From positions 55,638-119,637 of the forward strand of contig JAAZXR010000005.1 in the NCBI GenBank assembly GCA_014240065.1: a stretch of 64,000 nucleotides of DNA, given 5' to 3'. A program made the position numbers and the translations under genes. Under the pieces are notes generated by a model. That model was not told where the DNA came from, ran no database searches, and was given only the letters and a program-made list of their open reading frames with translations. This document shows positions 1-11,094 of this stretch, piece after piece (position 1 is the first letter of the stretch; every line of letters starts with the position of its first letter). Origin of the DNA: Myxococcales bacterium. Lineage in GTDB: Bacteria > Myxococcota_A > Polyangia > Nannocystales > Nannocystaceae.

Positions 1-1119
1 CTCAAACAGGGCGCCGAGCGCGATGCAGATGGGAACCGACGGGAGGTAGGCGTAGCGGTCTGCCCGCGGGTTGGGGAGCGCGAGCACGTTGCTCGTGGGG
101 AGCCAGAGCGCGAGCCACGCCAGCAGCATCACCGGGACGATGAGGCTGGGGCGTCGCCGGCGAAGGACGAGGGCGCCAAGAACGGTGAGGATGAAGCCCC
201 CGGACCACGCCAGCATCCAAGGGTCCGCGAAGGCGCGGGGTTCAAGGGTGTACTCCGGGGCGAGCCCGAAGGGCAGGATCGTCTGCGCGAGCACCTTCGT
301 GGTGATGACGATTCCGCGCGCCCACTGGTCGAGGAGACCGGGGGGAAGCATGGACAGGCGCGGGTCGTCGGGCGTGTAGGGCAAGAGCTGCCCCGACATC
401 TGCCACCGAACGAACAGACCCGCGGCCACGCCGAGCCCGAGGAGTCCACACGACCGCGCGCGCGCGCCGAAGCCGGCCGCTGGGCGCCAGCGCGGCCACG
501 TCCACCACAGCCACGCGAACACGGGCAGCGGCGCGGCGCTCAGCTTGGTCGCGGTCGCCGCCGCGACGCAGGAGACGGCGACGATGGAGGCGCTCGGGCG
601 CGGGGGGCCGCCATCGCGAGGGCTGGCCGTGAGCACGCCCGCGAGGCCGAGGGCCGCCGCGATGAGGTCTTCTCGAAACGAGATCACGGTGACCGCCTCC
701 GCGTGGATTCCCAGCAGCCCGAAGGTGGCGAGGGTCGCGTATCGTGTCATCGCGGGCGCGCCTCGGCGCGCGAGGTTCGCGTCGAGGAGGACGCATACGG
801 AGAGGTGGAGCCCGATGGAGACCATGTGATGCGCGCGCGCGTGCAGCCCAAACAGCCCGTAGGCCAGCGAATCGAACGCGATGAGCGCGGGTCGAAAGGG
901 GTCTGGGATCCCGAGGCTCGCCGCCCGGCCCTCCCACAGCACGGGCAGATGCGACGGGTATCGCAGAAAACCATTGCTCAAGATGGTCCAGCCATCATCG
1001 AGCACGAAGCCAAATCGCAGCAGCGGCAGGTGGGCGAGCAGGATGAGCAGCAAGATGCCCCCCCGAATCATGACGGGAGGGGCGGTCGCGGCGTCGCTCG
1101 TGGCTCCAGGCTCGTCCAC
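1..1119 (-). CDS. GT-C membrane glycosyltransferase, TMTC-like (3' end outside window)
   Basis: The frame is open from about 1119 to the window edge, so the C-terminus is missing. Hydrophobic segments alternate with loops. An early luminal-type loop carries an Asp-Asp pair (residues 41-42) after a first membrane helix, as in GT-C enzymes that use polyprenyl-phosphate sugars. Near the edge the motif PRADRYAYLPS resembles the conserved motif of eukaryotic TMTC O-mannosyltransferases and their bacterial relatives, which carry TPR repeats further on. I prefer the GTG at 1119, four bases after the stop of the upstream lipoprotein gene and preceded by an AAGAGCGAG stretch. An ATG at 1071 is the alternative. 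A role in glycosylating exported proteins or lipids is inferred. Confidence 0.8.
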   Translation of the reverse strand, partial: MDEPGATSDAATAPPVMIRGGILLLILLAHLPLLRFGFVLDDGWTILSNGFLRYPSHLPVLWEGRAASLGIPDPFRPALIAFDSLAYGLFGLHARAHHMVSIGLHLSVCVLLDANLARRGAPAMTRYATLATFGLLGIHAEAVTVISFREDLIAAALGLAGVLTASPRDGGPPRPSASIVAVSCVAAATATKLSAAPLPVFAWLWWTWPRWRPAAGFGARARSCGLLGLGVAAGLFVRWQMSGQLLPYTPDDPRLSMLPPGLLDQWARGIVITTKVLAQTILPFGLAPEYTLEPRAFADPWMLAWSGGFILTVLGALVLRRRRPSLIVPVMLLAWLALWLPTSNVLALPNPRADRYAYLPSVPICIALGALFE

Positions 1120-1122
1120 GCT

Positions 1123-1689
1123 CTACTCGCTCTTTTTTGCGCGGCTCCCCATGGTCGCGCACTCGTCGCGGCGCTTCTTCGAAGTCATCCGGCCGCAGCG
1201 GCTGTAATCCACCGCGGTGATGATGGTCGCGAGGCTCCCGCCGACAAAGAGGACGCTGCCGCCGCCGATCGCCAAGCGGTTACCAAGCTCGCCGCGGTCG
1301 ACGAGGTCGTTCCGATCGGCCCTTGAGAGCCCTGACGCGTCGCCCTCCTCGATCTTCTTCTCCGAGGAGACGCCGACGCCGACGCCGGCGGCGAGGGTGG
1401 CGAGACCGACGGTCCCCACGATCACCCCGGTCCAAAACAGCGCGGGGGAGATGCTGCGCTCTCGCTCGTCCGCTCCCGAGTCGGCAGGGCGAGCTTCACG
1501 CTCGATGTCGGCGCTCGCCTGCTCGATCCCGAGCCCAAAGGTGCCGGCCGTGGTGGTGTGAGACAGCAGGTGGGCGTGGGGATGGGAGGAACGCTCACCC
1601 CACGCGCCGGCGGTACAGCCGGTGCTCATCGCGGCGGCGATGCCTACGGAGAGGAGCGTGCGTCGCGTCGTCGTCTGCAAAATCATCAT
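1123..1689 (-). CDS. putative lipoprotein with two membrane segments
   Basis: A 188-residue protein. It starts with a basic stretch and a hydrophobic core ending in MSTGC, a plausible lipoprotein signal. A middle hydrophobic segment (about residues 82-107) and another glycine-rich one (about 138-160) could span a membrane. The C-terminus is basic and contains two cysteines. I do not recognise a family. It lies between the Cys-rich protein gene upstream (6 bases away) and the GT-C gene downstream, so the three are probably co-transcribed. Function unknown; cell-envelope location is inferred from the signal. Confidence 0.7.
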   Translation of the reverse strand: MMILQTTTRRTLLSVGIAAAMSTGCTAGAWGERSSHPHAHLLSHTTTAGTFGLGIEQASADIEREARPADSGADERERSISPALFWTGVIVGTVGLATLAAGVGVGVSSEKKIEEGDASGLSRADRNDLVDRGELGNRLAIGGGSVLFVGGSLATIITAVDYSRCGRMTSKKRRDECATMGSRAKKSE

Positions 1690-1695
1690 GGGGCC

Positions 1696-2217
1696 TCAGG
1701 GTTGGGATGGGTCGGGCAGGCACACCCCACCCGAGCAGATTTCCTCGCTCGTGCAGGTGGTGGGATCCGCCTCGTCGCACGCGGTCAGGCAGACGCCGCC
1801 CGGGGCGCAGGTTTCTCCGTCGGGGCAGCCGTTCGTGGCGCAATCGACGCCGCACACGCCGCTTATCACGCCCTCGACGTTGAGCGAGACGCCCAGGGAG
1901 ATACACTGCTGGGGGCTGGTGCAGTCGCTGTTCTCCACCTCGCAAAGGTGGGCGCAGTATCCGTTGAAGCAGGCGGCGTAGCCCTCACTTTGGTCGCAGT
2001 CGACGGTGAAGGTCGCGGTCGTACACGGCACCTGACACAGACCGGAGGCGCAGACCTCGCCGTCAGCGCACTCGGCGATGGTGTCGCACAGGTAGCGAGA
2101 AGCAGGCGGCGGTGGGATCTCGATGAAGCAGCCCCAGGAGGACGCGCTGCCCACGAGCAGCGATGTGACCACCACGCGAAGGGTGGTGAGGGGAGACGTT
2201 TGGCGGGGACAAAGCAT
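1696..2217 (-). CDS. cysteine-rich secreted protein
   Basis: A 173-residue protein with an N-terminal signal segment that ends near a cysteine (SSWGCF), so it may be a lipoprotein. The rest holds about 20 cysteines in short repeating blocks such as CADGEVCASGLC and CPDGETCAPGGVC, spaced like EGF or Dickkopf-type disulfide modules. Such Cys-rich surface proteins are common in myxobacteria and usually lack assigned roles. It begins the three-gene minus-strand run down to the window edge. Function unknown; extracellular or periplasmic location inferred. Confidence 0.75.
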   Translation of the reverse strand: MLCPRQTSPLTTLRVVVTSLLVGSASSWGCFIEIPPPPASRYLCDTIAECADGEVCASGLCQVPCTTATFTVDCDQSEGYAACFNGYCAHLCEVENSDCTSPQQCISLGVSLNVEGVISGVCGVDCATNGCPDGETCAPGGVCLTACDEADPTTCTSEEICSGGVCLPDPSQP

Positions 2218-2307
2218 GCGCGCTGGCCCGAAGGTATCGCACGACGAGCGGAGCGTGGGAGTCCGATGGACAAAAAACGAGGGACCGTCGCCGCGGTATT
2301 CGCGGTC

Positions 2308-3492
2308 TCACTCCGCGTTCGCGCTCGGAGCCGGTCGAATTGACCCTAGAACGCGCAGCAGCATCGGGCGGTAGCGCTCGGTCCACTCGGCCGGGGTCTC
2401 CAGCGTCACGACGACTTTTTGGGTCGCGACGGAGACCGCGCACACCTCGAGGTTCACGGGGTTGCTGCCGCGGGTGAAGGCGTGGGACTCACACGGCTCT
2501 TCGAGCGTGGGAGCTGCGGCGGGGCTCGTGCGGGTGGTGAGGATCGAGGCTTCGACGAGCGGGGCGAGGCGCTCGCGGACCGCCCACGCGCGCGGGGCAT
2601 CCACCGGGGCGTCGCGATAGCGGGGGACGGTGTCCACAGTGAGCCGGACGAGGTTGGAGTGTCCGCGGTAGACCACGCGCCCTAGATCGTCGAGCGCTGG
2701 CCGGTAGGTGGGGGGGATGTCGACCGCGACCTGTTCGACGACTTGAACGGTCGTCGGTGTGCTGCGGCCACCGGCGAGGGCCTGGGCGGTGAACAAGGTG
2801 AGGACGCCGCAGGCCGCGGCTGCCAAGGTCCACGACCTAGGGTGGGGCGACGGGCGGGTGGGGTGCTCGTGGCGCCGGTGGCGAAGCGTGCGCGTCGGCA
2901 AAAAACCGCCGAGGATGAGCCCGGAGAGCAGCCCCCCGGCGTGGCTGGCGTGGTCGAGCTGCGGATTCCCGACGCTCAGCGCGAGGATCAAGCCCAAGAA
3001 CGGAAACAACGCGAGGCCGATGCCATGCTGAAGGCGACCCGAGGTAGTAGCGCCGCGCCGGAGCGCGTACACACCGAGGGCCGCGATCCACCCGAAGGCC
3101 AAGCCGGAGGCGCCCGCGGAGACCTCAGGGGTCCACGCCAAACTGAACACGCTGGACATGGACGTCAAGAGCACCGTGGCTGCCATGGTCCGCTGAGCGC
3201 CGAATCGCCGCTCGGCCACCACGAGGGCGGGAAACAAAAAGCCCACATTAAAGAGGAGGTGCAGCCAGCCCGTGTGGGCAAAGATGCAGGTGAACACGCG
3301 CCACGCTTCCCCGGCATCCGCGATGAGCGCCGTATCACGGGCTCCGCTGCGCACTAGCGCGAGCCGCGCGTCGAGCGTGGCGTCGAGATAGCTGGGGAGA
3401 TGGCCGGTGTCGGCGAGCTGAACGCCGATCTGGGCGAGCACCATTGCGCTGCAAAGCCCGAACGCGACCCATGGGAAGCTCTTGCGCACCAT
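2308..3492 (-). CDS. rhomboid family intramembrane serine protease
   Basis: A 394-residue protein that cleaves membrane substrates within the bilayer. The N-terminal about 200 residues form the rhomboid core: a HLLFN oxyanion motif (His78, Asn82), the catalytic serine in GASG (Ser129), and the catalytic histidine in HASHAGG (His184). The six or so helices fit this family. After them comes a soluble domain of about 190 residues of unknown fold, rich in charged residues and ending near a hydrophobic stretch. That extension is longer than in minimal rhomboids such as GlpG. It is divergent from rpsB and has a 196-base upstream region. Substrates are unknown. Confidence 0.92.
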   Translation of the reverse strand: MVRKSFPWVAFGLCSAMVLAQIGVQLADTGHLPSYLDATLDARLALVRSGARDTALIADAGEAWRVFTCIFAHTGWLHLLFNVGFLFPALVVAERRFGAQRTMAATVLLTSMSSVFSLAWTPEVSAGASGLAFGWIAALGVYALRRGATTSGRLQHGIGLALFPFLGLILALSVGNPQLDHASHAGGLLSGLILGGFLPTRTLRHRRHEHPTRPSPHPRSWTLAAAACGVLTLFTAQALAGGRSTPTTVQVVEQVAVDIPPTYRPALDDLGRVVYRGHSNLVRLTVDTVPRYRDAPVDAPRAWAVRERLAPLVEASILTTRTSPAAAPTLEEPCESHAFTRGSNPVNLEVCAVSVATQKVVVTLETPAEWTERYRPMLLRVLGSIRPAPSANAE

Positions 3493-3626
3493 CCTCGTCT
3501 TGTATGTACGTTGCGCGTAGTGCGCCGCAAGGGGCGAAGGCGTGGAGAGGCTAGACGGGCGTGTTTTCGCGTGGTAGCCAGCGCTCCTTCTATATCCCGC
3601 ATGCCTCGGGAGGGATCACATGGCGT

Positions 3627-3641
3627 CACCGCTACGCGGTG
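3627..3641 (+). promoter_or_regulatory. hairpin in the rpsB 5' leader
   Basis: CACCGC and GCGGTG form a perfect 6-bp stem around a TAC loop, 48 bases before the rpsB start. Ribosomal protein S2 regulates its own mRNA in several bacteria through leader structures, so this could be part of such an element. The sequence shows only a small hairpin; a regulatory role is inference. Confidence 0.3.
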
Positions 3642-3688
3642 TTTGTGGCCCGATGAACGAGGCAGAGGTACCAACGCCAAGGAACAAC

Positions 3689-4633
<945 letters not shown>

Positions 4634-4687
4634 CTTTGAGGGGCGCGGCAGCGCCTCCCACGTCACCGTACGAGGAAAGAAAAGAAG

Positions 4688-6266
<1,579 letters not shown>

Positions 6267-6357
6267 TTTTGCGCTCGCTTAGATCAATCGAAGCTCGGGG
6301 TGGCGCGCCTTCCCAATTCTCGTCTATGCTCCCTCGCAGGAGCCAGGGGAGATACGC

Positions 6358-6915
6358 ATGATTGATGACGCCCTCGAAATCGCCAAAGATATGATGGACC
6401 AGAGCCTGGATCGGTGCAGGCGTGATCTCGCGAAGGTGCGGGCGGGTCGAGCGAACCCGGCCGTCCTCGACGAGGTTCGAGTGGACAGCTACGGCGCCAT
6501 GGTGCCGCTCAAGCAGGTCTCCAACGTCTCCGTCGCGGACGCGCGGTTGCTCGTGATTAAGCCGTGGGATCGCAACCTGATCGCGATGATCGAAAAGTCC
6601 GTGAACAACGCGGGCTTGGGCTTGAACTGCAACAATGACGGGGTCGTGGTGAGGGTGCCGATCCCCCCGCTCACCGAAGAGCGACGAAAGCAGCTGGTCA
6701 AGCAGGTCAAGGATCACGGGGAGGACTGCCGGATCGCGGTTCGGCACGGCCGCCGCGAGGCGAACGATCTCTTGAAGGGCGCAGAGAAAGACAAAGACAT
6801 CTCCGAGGACATGCTGAAGCGCGGCCTCGAGAATATTCAGTCCCTCACCGACGACTTCATCACGCAAGTGGACGATTTGGTGTCCAACAAAGAGCGCGAA
6901 ATCCTCGAGAACTGA
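6358..6915 (+). CDS. frr: ribosome recycling factor
   Basis: A 185-residue protein that, with EF-G, splits the ribosome after termination. Diagnostic features are the N-terminal helix with LAKVRAGRANPAVLD, the beta domain with YGAMVPLKQVSNV and WDRNLIAMIEKSV, the NNDGVVVRVPIPPLTEERR segment and the long C-terminal helices. The length is the usual 185. AGGGGAG is six bases before the ATG. It closes the rpsB-tsf-pyrH-frr cluster; a small 6-bp hairpin (6918-6936) without a T-tract follows the stop. Confidence 0.97.
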   Translation: MIDDALEIAKDMMDQSLDRCRRDLAKVRAGRANPAVLDEVRVDSYGAMVPLKQVSNVSVADARLLVIKPWDRNLIAMIEKSVNNAGLGLNCNNDGVVVRVPIPPLTEERRKQLVKQVKDHGEDCRIAVRHGRREANDLLKGAEKDKDISEDMLKRGLENIQSLTDDFITQVDDLVSNKEREILEN

Positions 6916-6940
6916 GCCTCTCGAGCAGGGCGAGAGTCGA

Positions 6941-7672
6941 GTGGACGCGAGGCACACGAGGGATCGAGAGCGGGTCGATGCGTTTCGAGACGACTTTCGT
7001 GCATCCCACGTGCGCCCCGGGTATCGCTGGCGGCGCCACGTCGCCGCGGTCTTGTTGTATTGCGTCGCCACGATCGGTTTCGCGCTCGCGCAAATTGACT
7101 CGTGGTCCGCGTGGTATCTCCTCGCGGCGCTGTGCGCCTACGTGTTCGCAAATCTGACGGAGTACGCGGTGCATCGCCTGCTGATGCATCGCGTGCGGTG
7201 GCCATTCGAGTTCCTCTATCGGAGGCACAGCGGTGAGCATCATCGGTTTTTTACGCGCGAGTTTATGGAGGTTGATTCGTTGGGCGACCTCCCGGCGGTG
7301 ATCTTCCCTGCGAAGGTGAGCTTGTTCTTTGTTTGCGGAGTGGGAGGACCTGCGGCCATTCTCGTGGGTTGGCGAACAACCTCGGATATCGGCTGGTTGT
7401 TCCTCGCGACCGTCGTCGCCTACTACTTGAGCTACGAGCTGCTTCATCTCGGCGCACACCTCCCCGAGCAGACTCGCTGGGGCGGGGCGCGCGTCGTCCG
7501 GTGGGTGCGAGCTCATCACGCGACGCACCACGATCCGAAGCGGATGCGTCACGAAGCGTTCAATATTACTGTGCCCTTGTGGGACTCGATCCTCGGCACG
7601 GCGGCGACGCCCGAGGAGTCTGGGAAGGGCGACACCCCTGACGAGCGCGGGCCTGTGGACGGCGAGGGCTGA
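6941..7672 (+). CDS. fatty acid hydroxylase / sterol desaturase family membrane protein
   Basis: A 243-residue membrane protein starting at a GTG 25 bases after frr. It has the histidine clusters of the di-iron fatty-acid-hydroxylase superfamily: HRLLMH (His78/His83), HSGEHH (His96, His100, His101), His169/His173 and HHATHH (His192-His197), placed between four or so hydrophobic helices. These enzymes hydroxylate or desaturate fatty acids, sterols or carotenoids in the membrane. The spacing of the boxes cannot tell me the substrate. The C-terminal tail of about 25 residues is polar. It may ride on the frr transcript. Confidence 0.9.
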   Translation: MDARHTRDRERVDAFRDDFRASHVRPGYRWRRHVAAVLLYCVATIGFALAQIDSWSAWYLLAALCAYVFANLTEYAVHRLLMHRVRWPFEFLYRRHSGEHHRFFTREFMEVDSLGDLPAVIFPAKVSLFFVCGVGGPAAILVGWRTTSDIGWLFLATVVAYYLSYELLHLGAHLPEQTRWGGARVVRWVRAHHATHHDPKRMRHEAFNITVPLWDSILGTAATPEESGKGDTPDERGPVDGEG

Positions 7673-7690
7673 CGCGCGGACGGGTCGGCG

Positions 7691-8524
7691 CTACGCGCTC
7701 ACGCGAAGCGCGGGCGCGTCACCGGGGGCGCCGTCTTGGATACGCTTCTTCGTGAGCTCCAAGTATGAATCGTCGAGATCGATCCCGACGTACTCCATGC
7801 CGTGATGGACCGCGGCCAGCCCCGTCGTTCCGCTCCCGTTGAATGGATCGAGCACGCGCCCTCCGGGCGGGCATGACGCGGCGATGACCCGCTCCAACAG
7901 CCCGAAGGGCTTTTGAGTCGGGTGCTTGCCATGAACTTTTTCGCGCTTGCCGGGGGCGCAAAACTGCCACACGTCCTTCATCTGCTTGTGGCCGTTGCGG
8001 GCGCGCATCTCGGCGTACTCGAAATGGTGCTTGGTCTTGCGGTCGCGGGCCGCCCACAGCAGCGTCTCGGTGGAGTGGGTGAGATAGCGGCACGAGAGGT
8101 TCGGGGGAGGATTCGGCTTTTGCCACGTGACCTGGTTCAAGATCTTGTAGTCAAGCTGCTGGAGCGCGAACCCCACGCTGAAGATGACGTGGGACGTGCC
8201 CGAAATCCAGATGCTCCCGTTGGGCTTGAGCAGCCGCTTGGCCGCCTCCAGCCACTCGCGATTGAACTCATGGTTCTCCTCAACCCCGCGGGATTTGTCC
8301 CACTTGCCCTTGTTCACGCTGACGCGCGCGCCCGATTTGCAGGTGGTGCCGCCGTTGGACAGGAAATATGGTGGGTCGGCGAAGATCACGTCGAAGCTGG
8401 CTTCTTCCAGGCGCGACATGACGCCCATACAGTCTCCTTGGTACAGGAGCACCCCATATTTCTTGGATCGCCAATATCGGCTGCCGGACTCGTTTTTCTT
8501 GTTCAGCGCTGCGCTGGTCACCAT
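7691..8524 (-). CDS. DNA methyltransferase, beta class (orphan)
   Basis: A site-specific DNA methyltransferase of about 277 residues. DPPY (residues 50-53) comes near the N-terminus and the SAM-binding FNGSGTTG (about 228-235) near the C-terminus, which is the beta-class order shared with CcrM-like and many type II N6-adenine enzymes. KHPTQKP precedes the SAM motif as usual. I chose the ATG at 8524 because GGAAG lies upstream; an in-frame GTG at 8569 would add 15 residues. No restriction endonuclease is adjacent, so it may act as a solitary epigenetic methylase. The target sequence cannot be read from the gene. Confidence 0.93.
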   Translation of the reverse strand: MVTSAALNKKNESGSRYWRSKKYGVLLYQGDCMGVMSRLEEASFDVIFADPPYFLSNGGTTCKSGARVSVNKGKWDKSRGVEENHEFNREWLEAAKRLLKPNGSIWISGTSHVIFSVGFALQQLDYKILNQVTWQKPNPPPNLSCRYLTHSTETLLWAARDRKTKHHFEYAEMRARNGHKQMKDVWQFCAPGKREKVHGKHPTQKPFGLLERVIAASCPPGGRVLDPFNGSGTTGLAAVHHGMEYVGIDLDDSYLELTKKRIQDGAPGDAPALRVSA

Positions 8525-8693
8525 GCCTAGCTTCCATCGATGCGCGAAATCTCCAAATTCTCTGCGCACGCGGAGGTTGAGGGCGTCTGCGCACGAACCT
8601 TGCTTAGAAATTGCGAAGATCGCGGAGGGCTGTTATTCCCGTTGCTATGCGGCGACCAATCGTTGATGACGCGTCCGCCGAGAAAGGTCCCTC

Positions 8694-9455
8694 ATGAGTC
8701 CTCGATTTCGAGCCGTCCCAATCGCCTTGGCTGTGACGATGTTCGTGCCTGCGTGCGCGTCCAGGAAAGAGCCGCCGAAGCCCCCCGACCCCACCGTGCC
8801 AGCCCAGCGCGCGGCCCAAGCGTGGGTGCACTGCCTCGAACAAAATGGAGGTGCGTGTGTCTCCAACCACAAGGAGTTCGCGTCGTGGGACGCCTACGCG
8901 TTGTTGGGGTGGTTGGCTACCGGTTCTCCCACCTCGATCCTGGCCGGGCTCCGCAAGGAGCTCCAGCACCACCGCGATGAGATGAGCGTGCAACGGCGGA
9001 TGATCGCGGTCTCCGATGCGGCGGCCTCCGAGCTGCGCGGGGCAGAGTGCCAAACCGTTGATGTCATGAATTTCAGCGACGTGATCCCGAAGCTCGATGC
9101 GGCGGTGAGGGCGCGCATGGAGTACTTCGGGCTCCTCAACGGACAGATGGACTCCATAATTCAAGGGCTCGTATCGGAGGCGAAAGGCGACCTCAATACA
9201 GGTTATTTCGTGACCATGGAGTGCGCGAACGAGCCATACTCCGCGTACGTGGCGGCGGCCGAGCATGACAACCATTACATCGTCGCAGGGATGATGCTCG
9301 AGCTTCCGGACTATCTGGGCGGGAGCCGAACCATCCGTACTCGCGATACCGGCGCGCTGCTGCCGATGCGGACTGGAGTTTCAGAAGCGACGGAGACCTC
9401 CGCCACCGAAGGCACCGTTCATCCGTGGATCAACATCGTTGTGGAGGAGTTTTAG
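8694..9455 (+). CDS. putative lipoprotein of unknown function
   Basis: A 253-residue protein with a lipoprotein signal: a hydrophobic stretch ending in VPAC. The mature part begins with a lysine- and proline-rich segment and then has no family I recognise; it contains a few paired cysteines (such as CLEQNGGAC) and a moderately helical middle. AAAGG precedes the ATG. It begins a tight plus-strand cluster: the next gene starts two bases after its stop, so both are surely co-transcribed. Envelope anchoring is inferred from the signal; function unknown. Confidence 0.8.
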   Translation: MSPRFRAVPIALAVTMFVPACASRKEPPKPPDPTVPAQRAAQAWVHCLEQNGGACVSNHKEFASWDAYALLGWLATGSPTSILAGLRKELQHHRDEMSVQRRMIAVSDAAASELRGAECQTVDVMNFSDVIPKLDAAVRARMEYFGLLNGQMDSIIQGLVSEAKGDLNTGYFVTMECANEPYSAYVAAAEHDNHYIVAGMMLELPDYLGGSRTIRTRDTGALLPMRTGVSEATETSATEGTVHPWINIVVEEF

Positions 9456-9457
9456 TC

Positions 9458-10309
9458 ATGCTCAAAGCCATTATTTTCGCCTTTTCCATGAGTCTCGCGA
9501 CCGCGACCGCGGCGTCGTCAGCGGCGCCCGAGGGGTTCGAGGAGCTTGAGGGCTTCGACGCCATTGTCCTCAATCAAGTTAACGAAGTGCTCGGAGTTGA
9601 TCGGCTCCCGGCTGGAATGGGGTTGCCGGTAGAGCCCGGTGTCTACGCGGTCATCACCCAGGATCGGCTGACGATCTTCGACAAGGCGGTCGCCGGAATC
9701 GAGGGAGGTCGGCAGTTTGTGGGCGCGGATCAGGTCGCCTCAGAATCCGAGTCCGGCTGCCCGCTGTCAGTTTTTGACGCCTTTTATCTCGTGTGGAGCC
9801 GCGTGGTCGATGAGGCGCGCGTCTCCGCCCTCGACATCCCTACGCGCGTGTTGCTGGCCGCAGACGCGGCCCTCCCGGCCAAGCTGCTTGTGCAGACCGC
9901 CTACGCCGCTGCTGAGACGCGGCCGATGACCACGCCGAACCTCTACATGTTGGTGAACGGCGGGCGAGCGGGGCTCCGCGCTCGACCGTTCTTTTTGTTA
10001 CCGCCCAAGGGGTTGTTGCTGCCGTCAGGACAGCGTCCGCTCGGGCTCCGGGTGACGATGAAGGGCGGAGATAGGTTCTCTGTGAGCGCGGCGTCCCCAA
10101 AATTTGGTCGAGTCGTGGAGGCGGCGAGCGGCGCCGAGCTGCTCAATATCTTGCAGGACGTGAAGAAGCGCAATCCTGGGAAAGAGGTGCTGATCATCGA
10201 CGTGAGCGAGGGAGGCACCGTCGGAGATTTGCTGAAGGTGATCACATTGGCACAAGAAGAATTTAGTCGGGTGGTGTTCGCGCTCGGCCAAAATGTTGTC
10301 ATCGGGTAG
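9458..10309 (+). CDS. secreted protein with ExbD/TolR-like C-terminal segment
   Basis: A 283-residue protein with a signal peptide (about residues 1-20). The C-terminal about 60 residues, including VLIIDVSEGGTVGDLL and FSRVVFALG, look like the periplasmic part of ExbD/TolR, the proton-motive-force transducers. The usual single N-terminal membrane helix with an Asp is absent, so a simple motor subunit is unlikely. I chose the ATG at 9458, preceded by GGAGG; an in-frame GTG at 9425 would overlap the upstream gene. It lies between a lipoprotein and a membrane-protein gene. The relation to ExbD is a judgement by eye. Confidence 0.75.
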   Translation: MLKAIIFAFSMSLATATAASSAAPEGFEELEGFDAIVLNQVNEVLGVDRLPAGMGLPVEPGVYAVITQDRLTIFDKAVAGIEGGRQFVGADQVASESESGCPLSVFDAFYLVWSRVVDEARVSALDIPTRVLLAADAALPAKLLVQTAYAAAETRPMTTPNLYMLVNGGRAGLRARPFFLLPPKGLLLPSGQRPLGLRVTMKGGDRFSVSAASPKFGRVVEAASGAELLNILQDVKKRNPGKEVLIIDVSEGGTVGDLLKVITLAQEEFSRVVFALGQNVVIG

Positions 10310-10399
10310 CCGGCGTCGGGAGCGCGGTGTCGGTGCAGGGGCGGGCCGTTCGAGTGACGCGGTTTGACAGGCCTCCGGTATTCGGTAAGCCTGTTGAGG

Positions 10400-11074
10400 A
10401 TGGGATTGCTCGCTCTCACCTTCGCGGCGCTCGGGCTGAGCGTCGGAGGGGTGCTCTACAACGCGCGCAAACTGCAGGCCGCGGAGGATGAGCAGGAGCA
10501 CCTCCGCATCTCGGTGAGCTTTTGGAGGGCGCTCGCGGGGATGGGGTTCATCGTACCTGTGCTGCTCATCGCGCCGCTGATCGGCTGGGGAGTCCTAAAA
10601 TCGATGGCCGCGCAGACGGCGGCGGCGCTCGCGATGCTGCCTCCAATCATGGTGGGAGGCATCGGCAGCTACAACGCCCGGGCGCTCCGGCGGAGCCTCC
10701 GACGGCGCACGCTGGCCCTCACGTCTGGGGAGGCGGCGCGAGGCGTCGTGATCTCGCGGAGGCGACGCGCAATGAGCACCGACTTGATGGAAGTGTCCAT
10801 TGAGGCAGATCTTCCGCGGCTCGAGGAATCTACCGAAATCGCCTATCGAAACAAGGACGTGGATCGGATGTTTCGTCATCGCTTCGTCGAGATTTTTCCC
10901 TCCGATCAGTGGGGACGTTTTGAGCCTGGCGCGGATGTGCAGGTGTCCTACGATCCGAAGGACCTCGATCATTTCGCCATCGCGCGCGTGTACGGTCCCG
11001 AGCGCGCGGCGCTGGAAGAAGATGGTTCCGGTCCGCGGGCGCTCTCACCCGCGCTCACCTCCCTAGAGAAATAG
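10400..11074 (+). CDS. membrane protein with cytoplasmic C-terminal domain
   Basis: About 224 residues from the ATG at 10400; a TTG at 10364 would add 12. There are helices at about residues 1-21 and 45-65, with a third hydrophobic stretch at about 72-88, then a basic linker (LRRSLRRRTLAL) and a soluble domain of about 120 residues with charged beta-like segments. Proteins with membrane helices followed by such a domain fall in several DUF3592-like families, but I cannot assign one. It is the third gene of the cluster starting at 8694 and ends 20 bases before the convergent GT-C-like gene. Function unknown. Confidence 0.75.
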   Translation: MGLLALTFAALGLSVGGVLYNARKLQAAEDEQEHLRISVSFWRALAGMGFIVPVLLIAPLIGWGVLKSMAAQTAAALAMLPPIMVGGIGSYNARALRRSLRRRTLALTSGEAARGVVISRRRRAMSTDLMEVSIEADLPRLEESTEIAYRNKDVDRMFRHRFVEIFPSDQWGRFEPGADVQVSYDPKDLDHFAIARVYGPERAALEEDGSGPRALSPALTSLEK

Positions 11075-11094
11075 CTGTCGTGGCGCACCACGCC

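Noticed and set aside
3620..3688. Upstream start codons for rpsB at 3620 and 3653
   Set aside because: They add residues unlike S2 and lack a ribosome-binding site; AAGGA sits correctly before the ATG at 3689.
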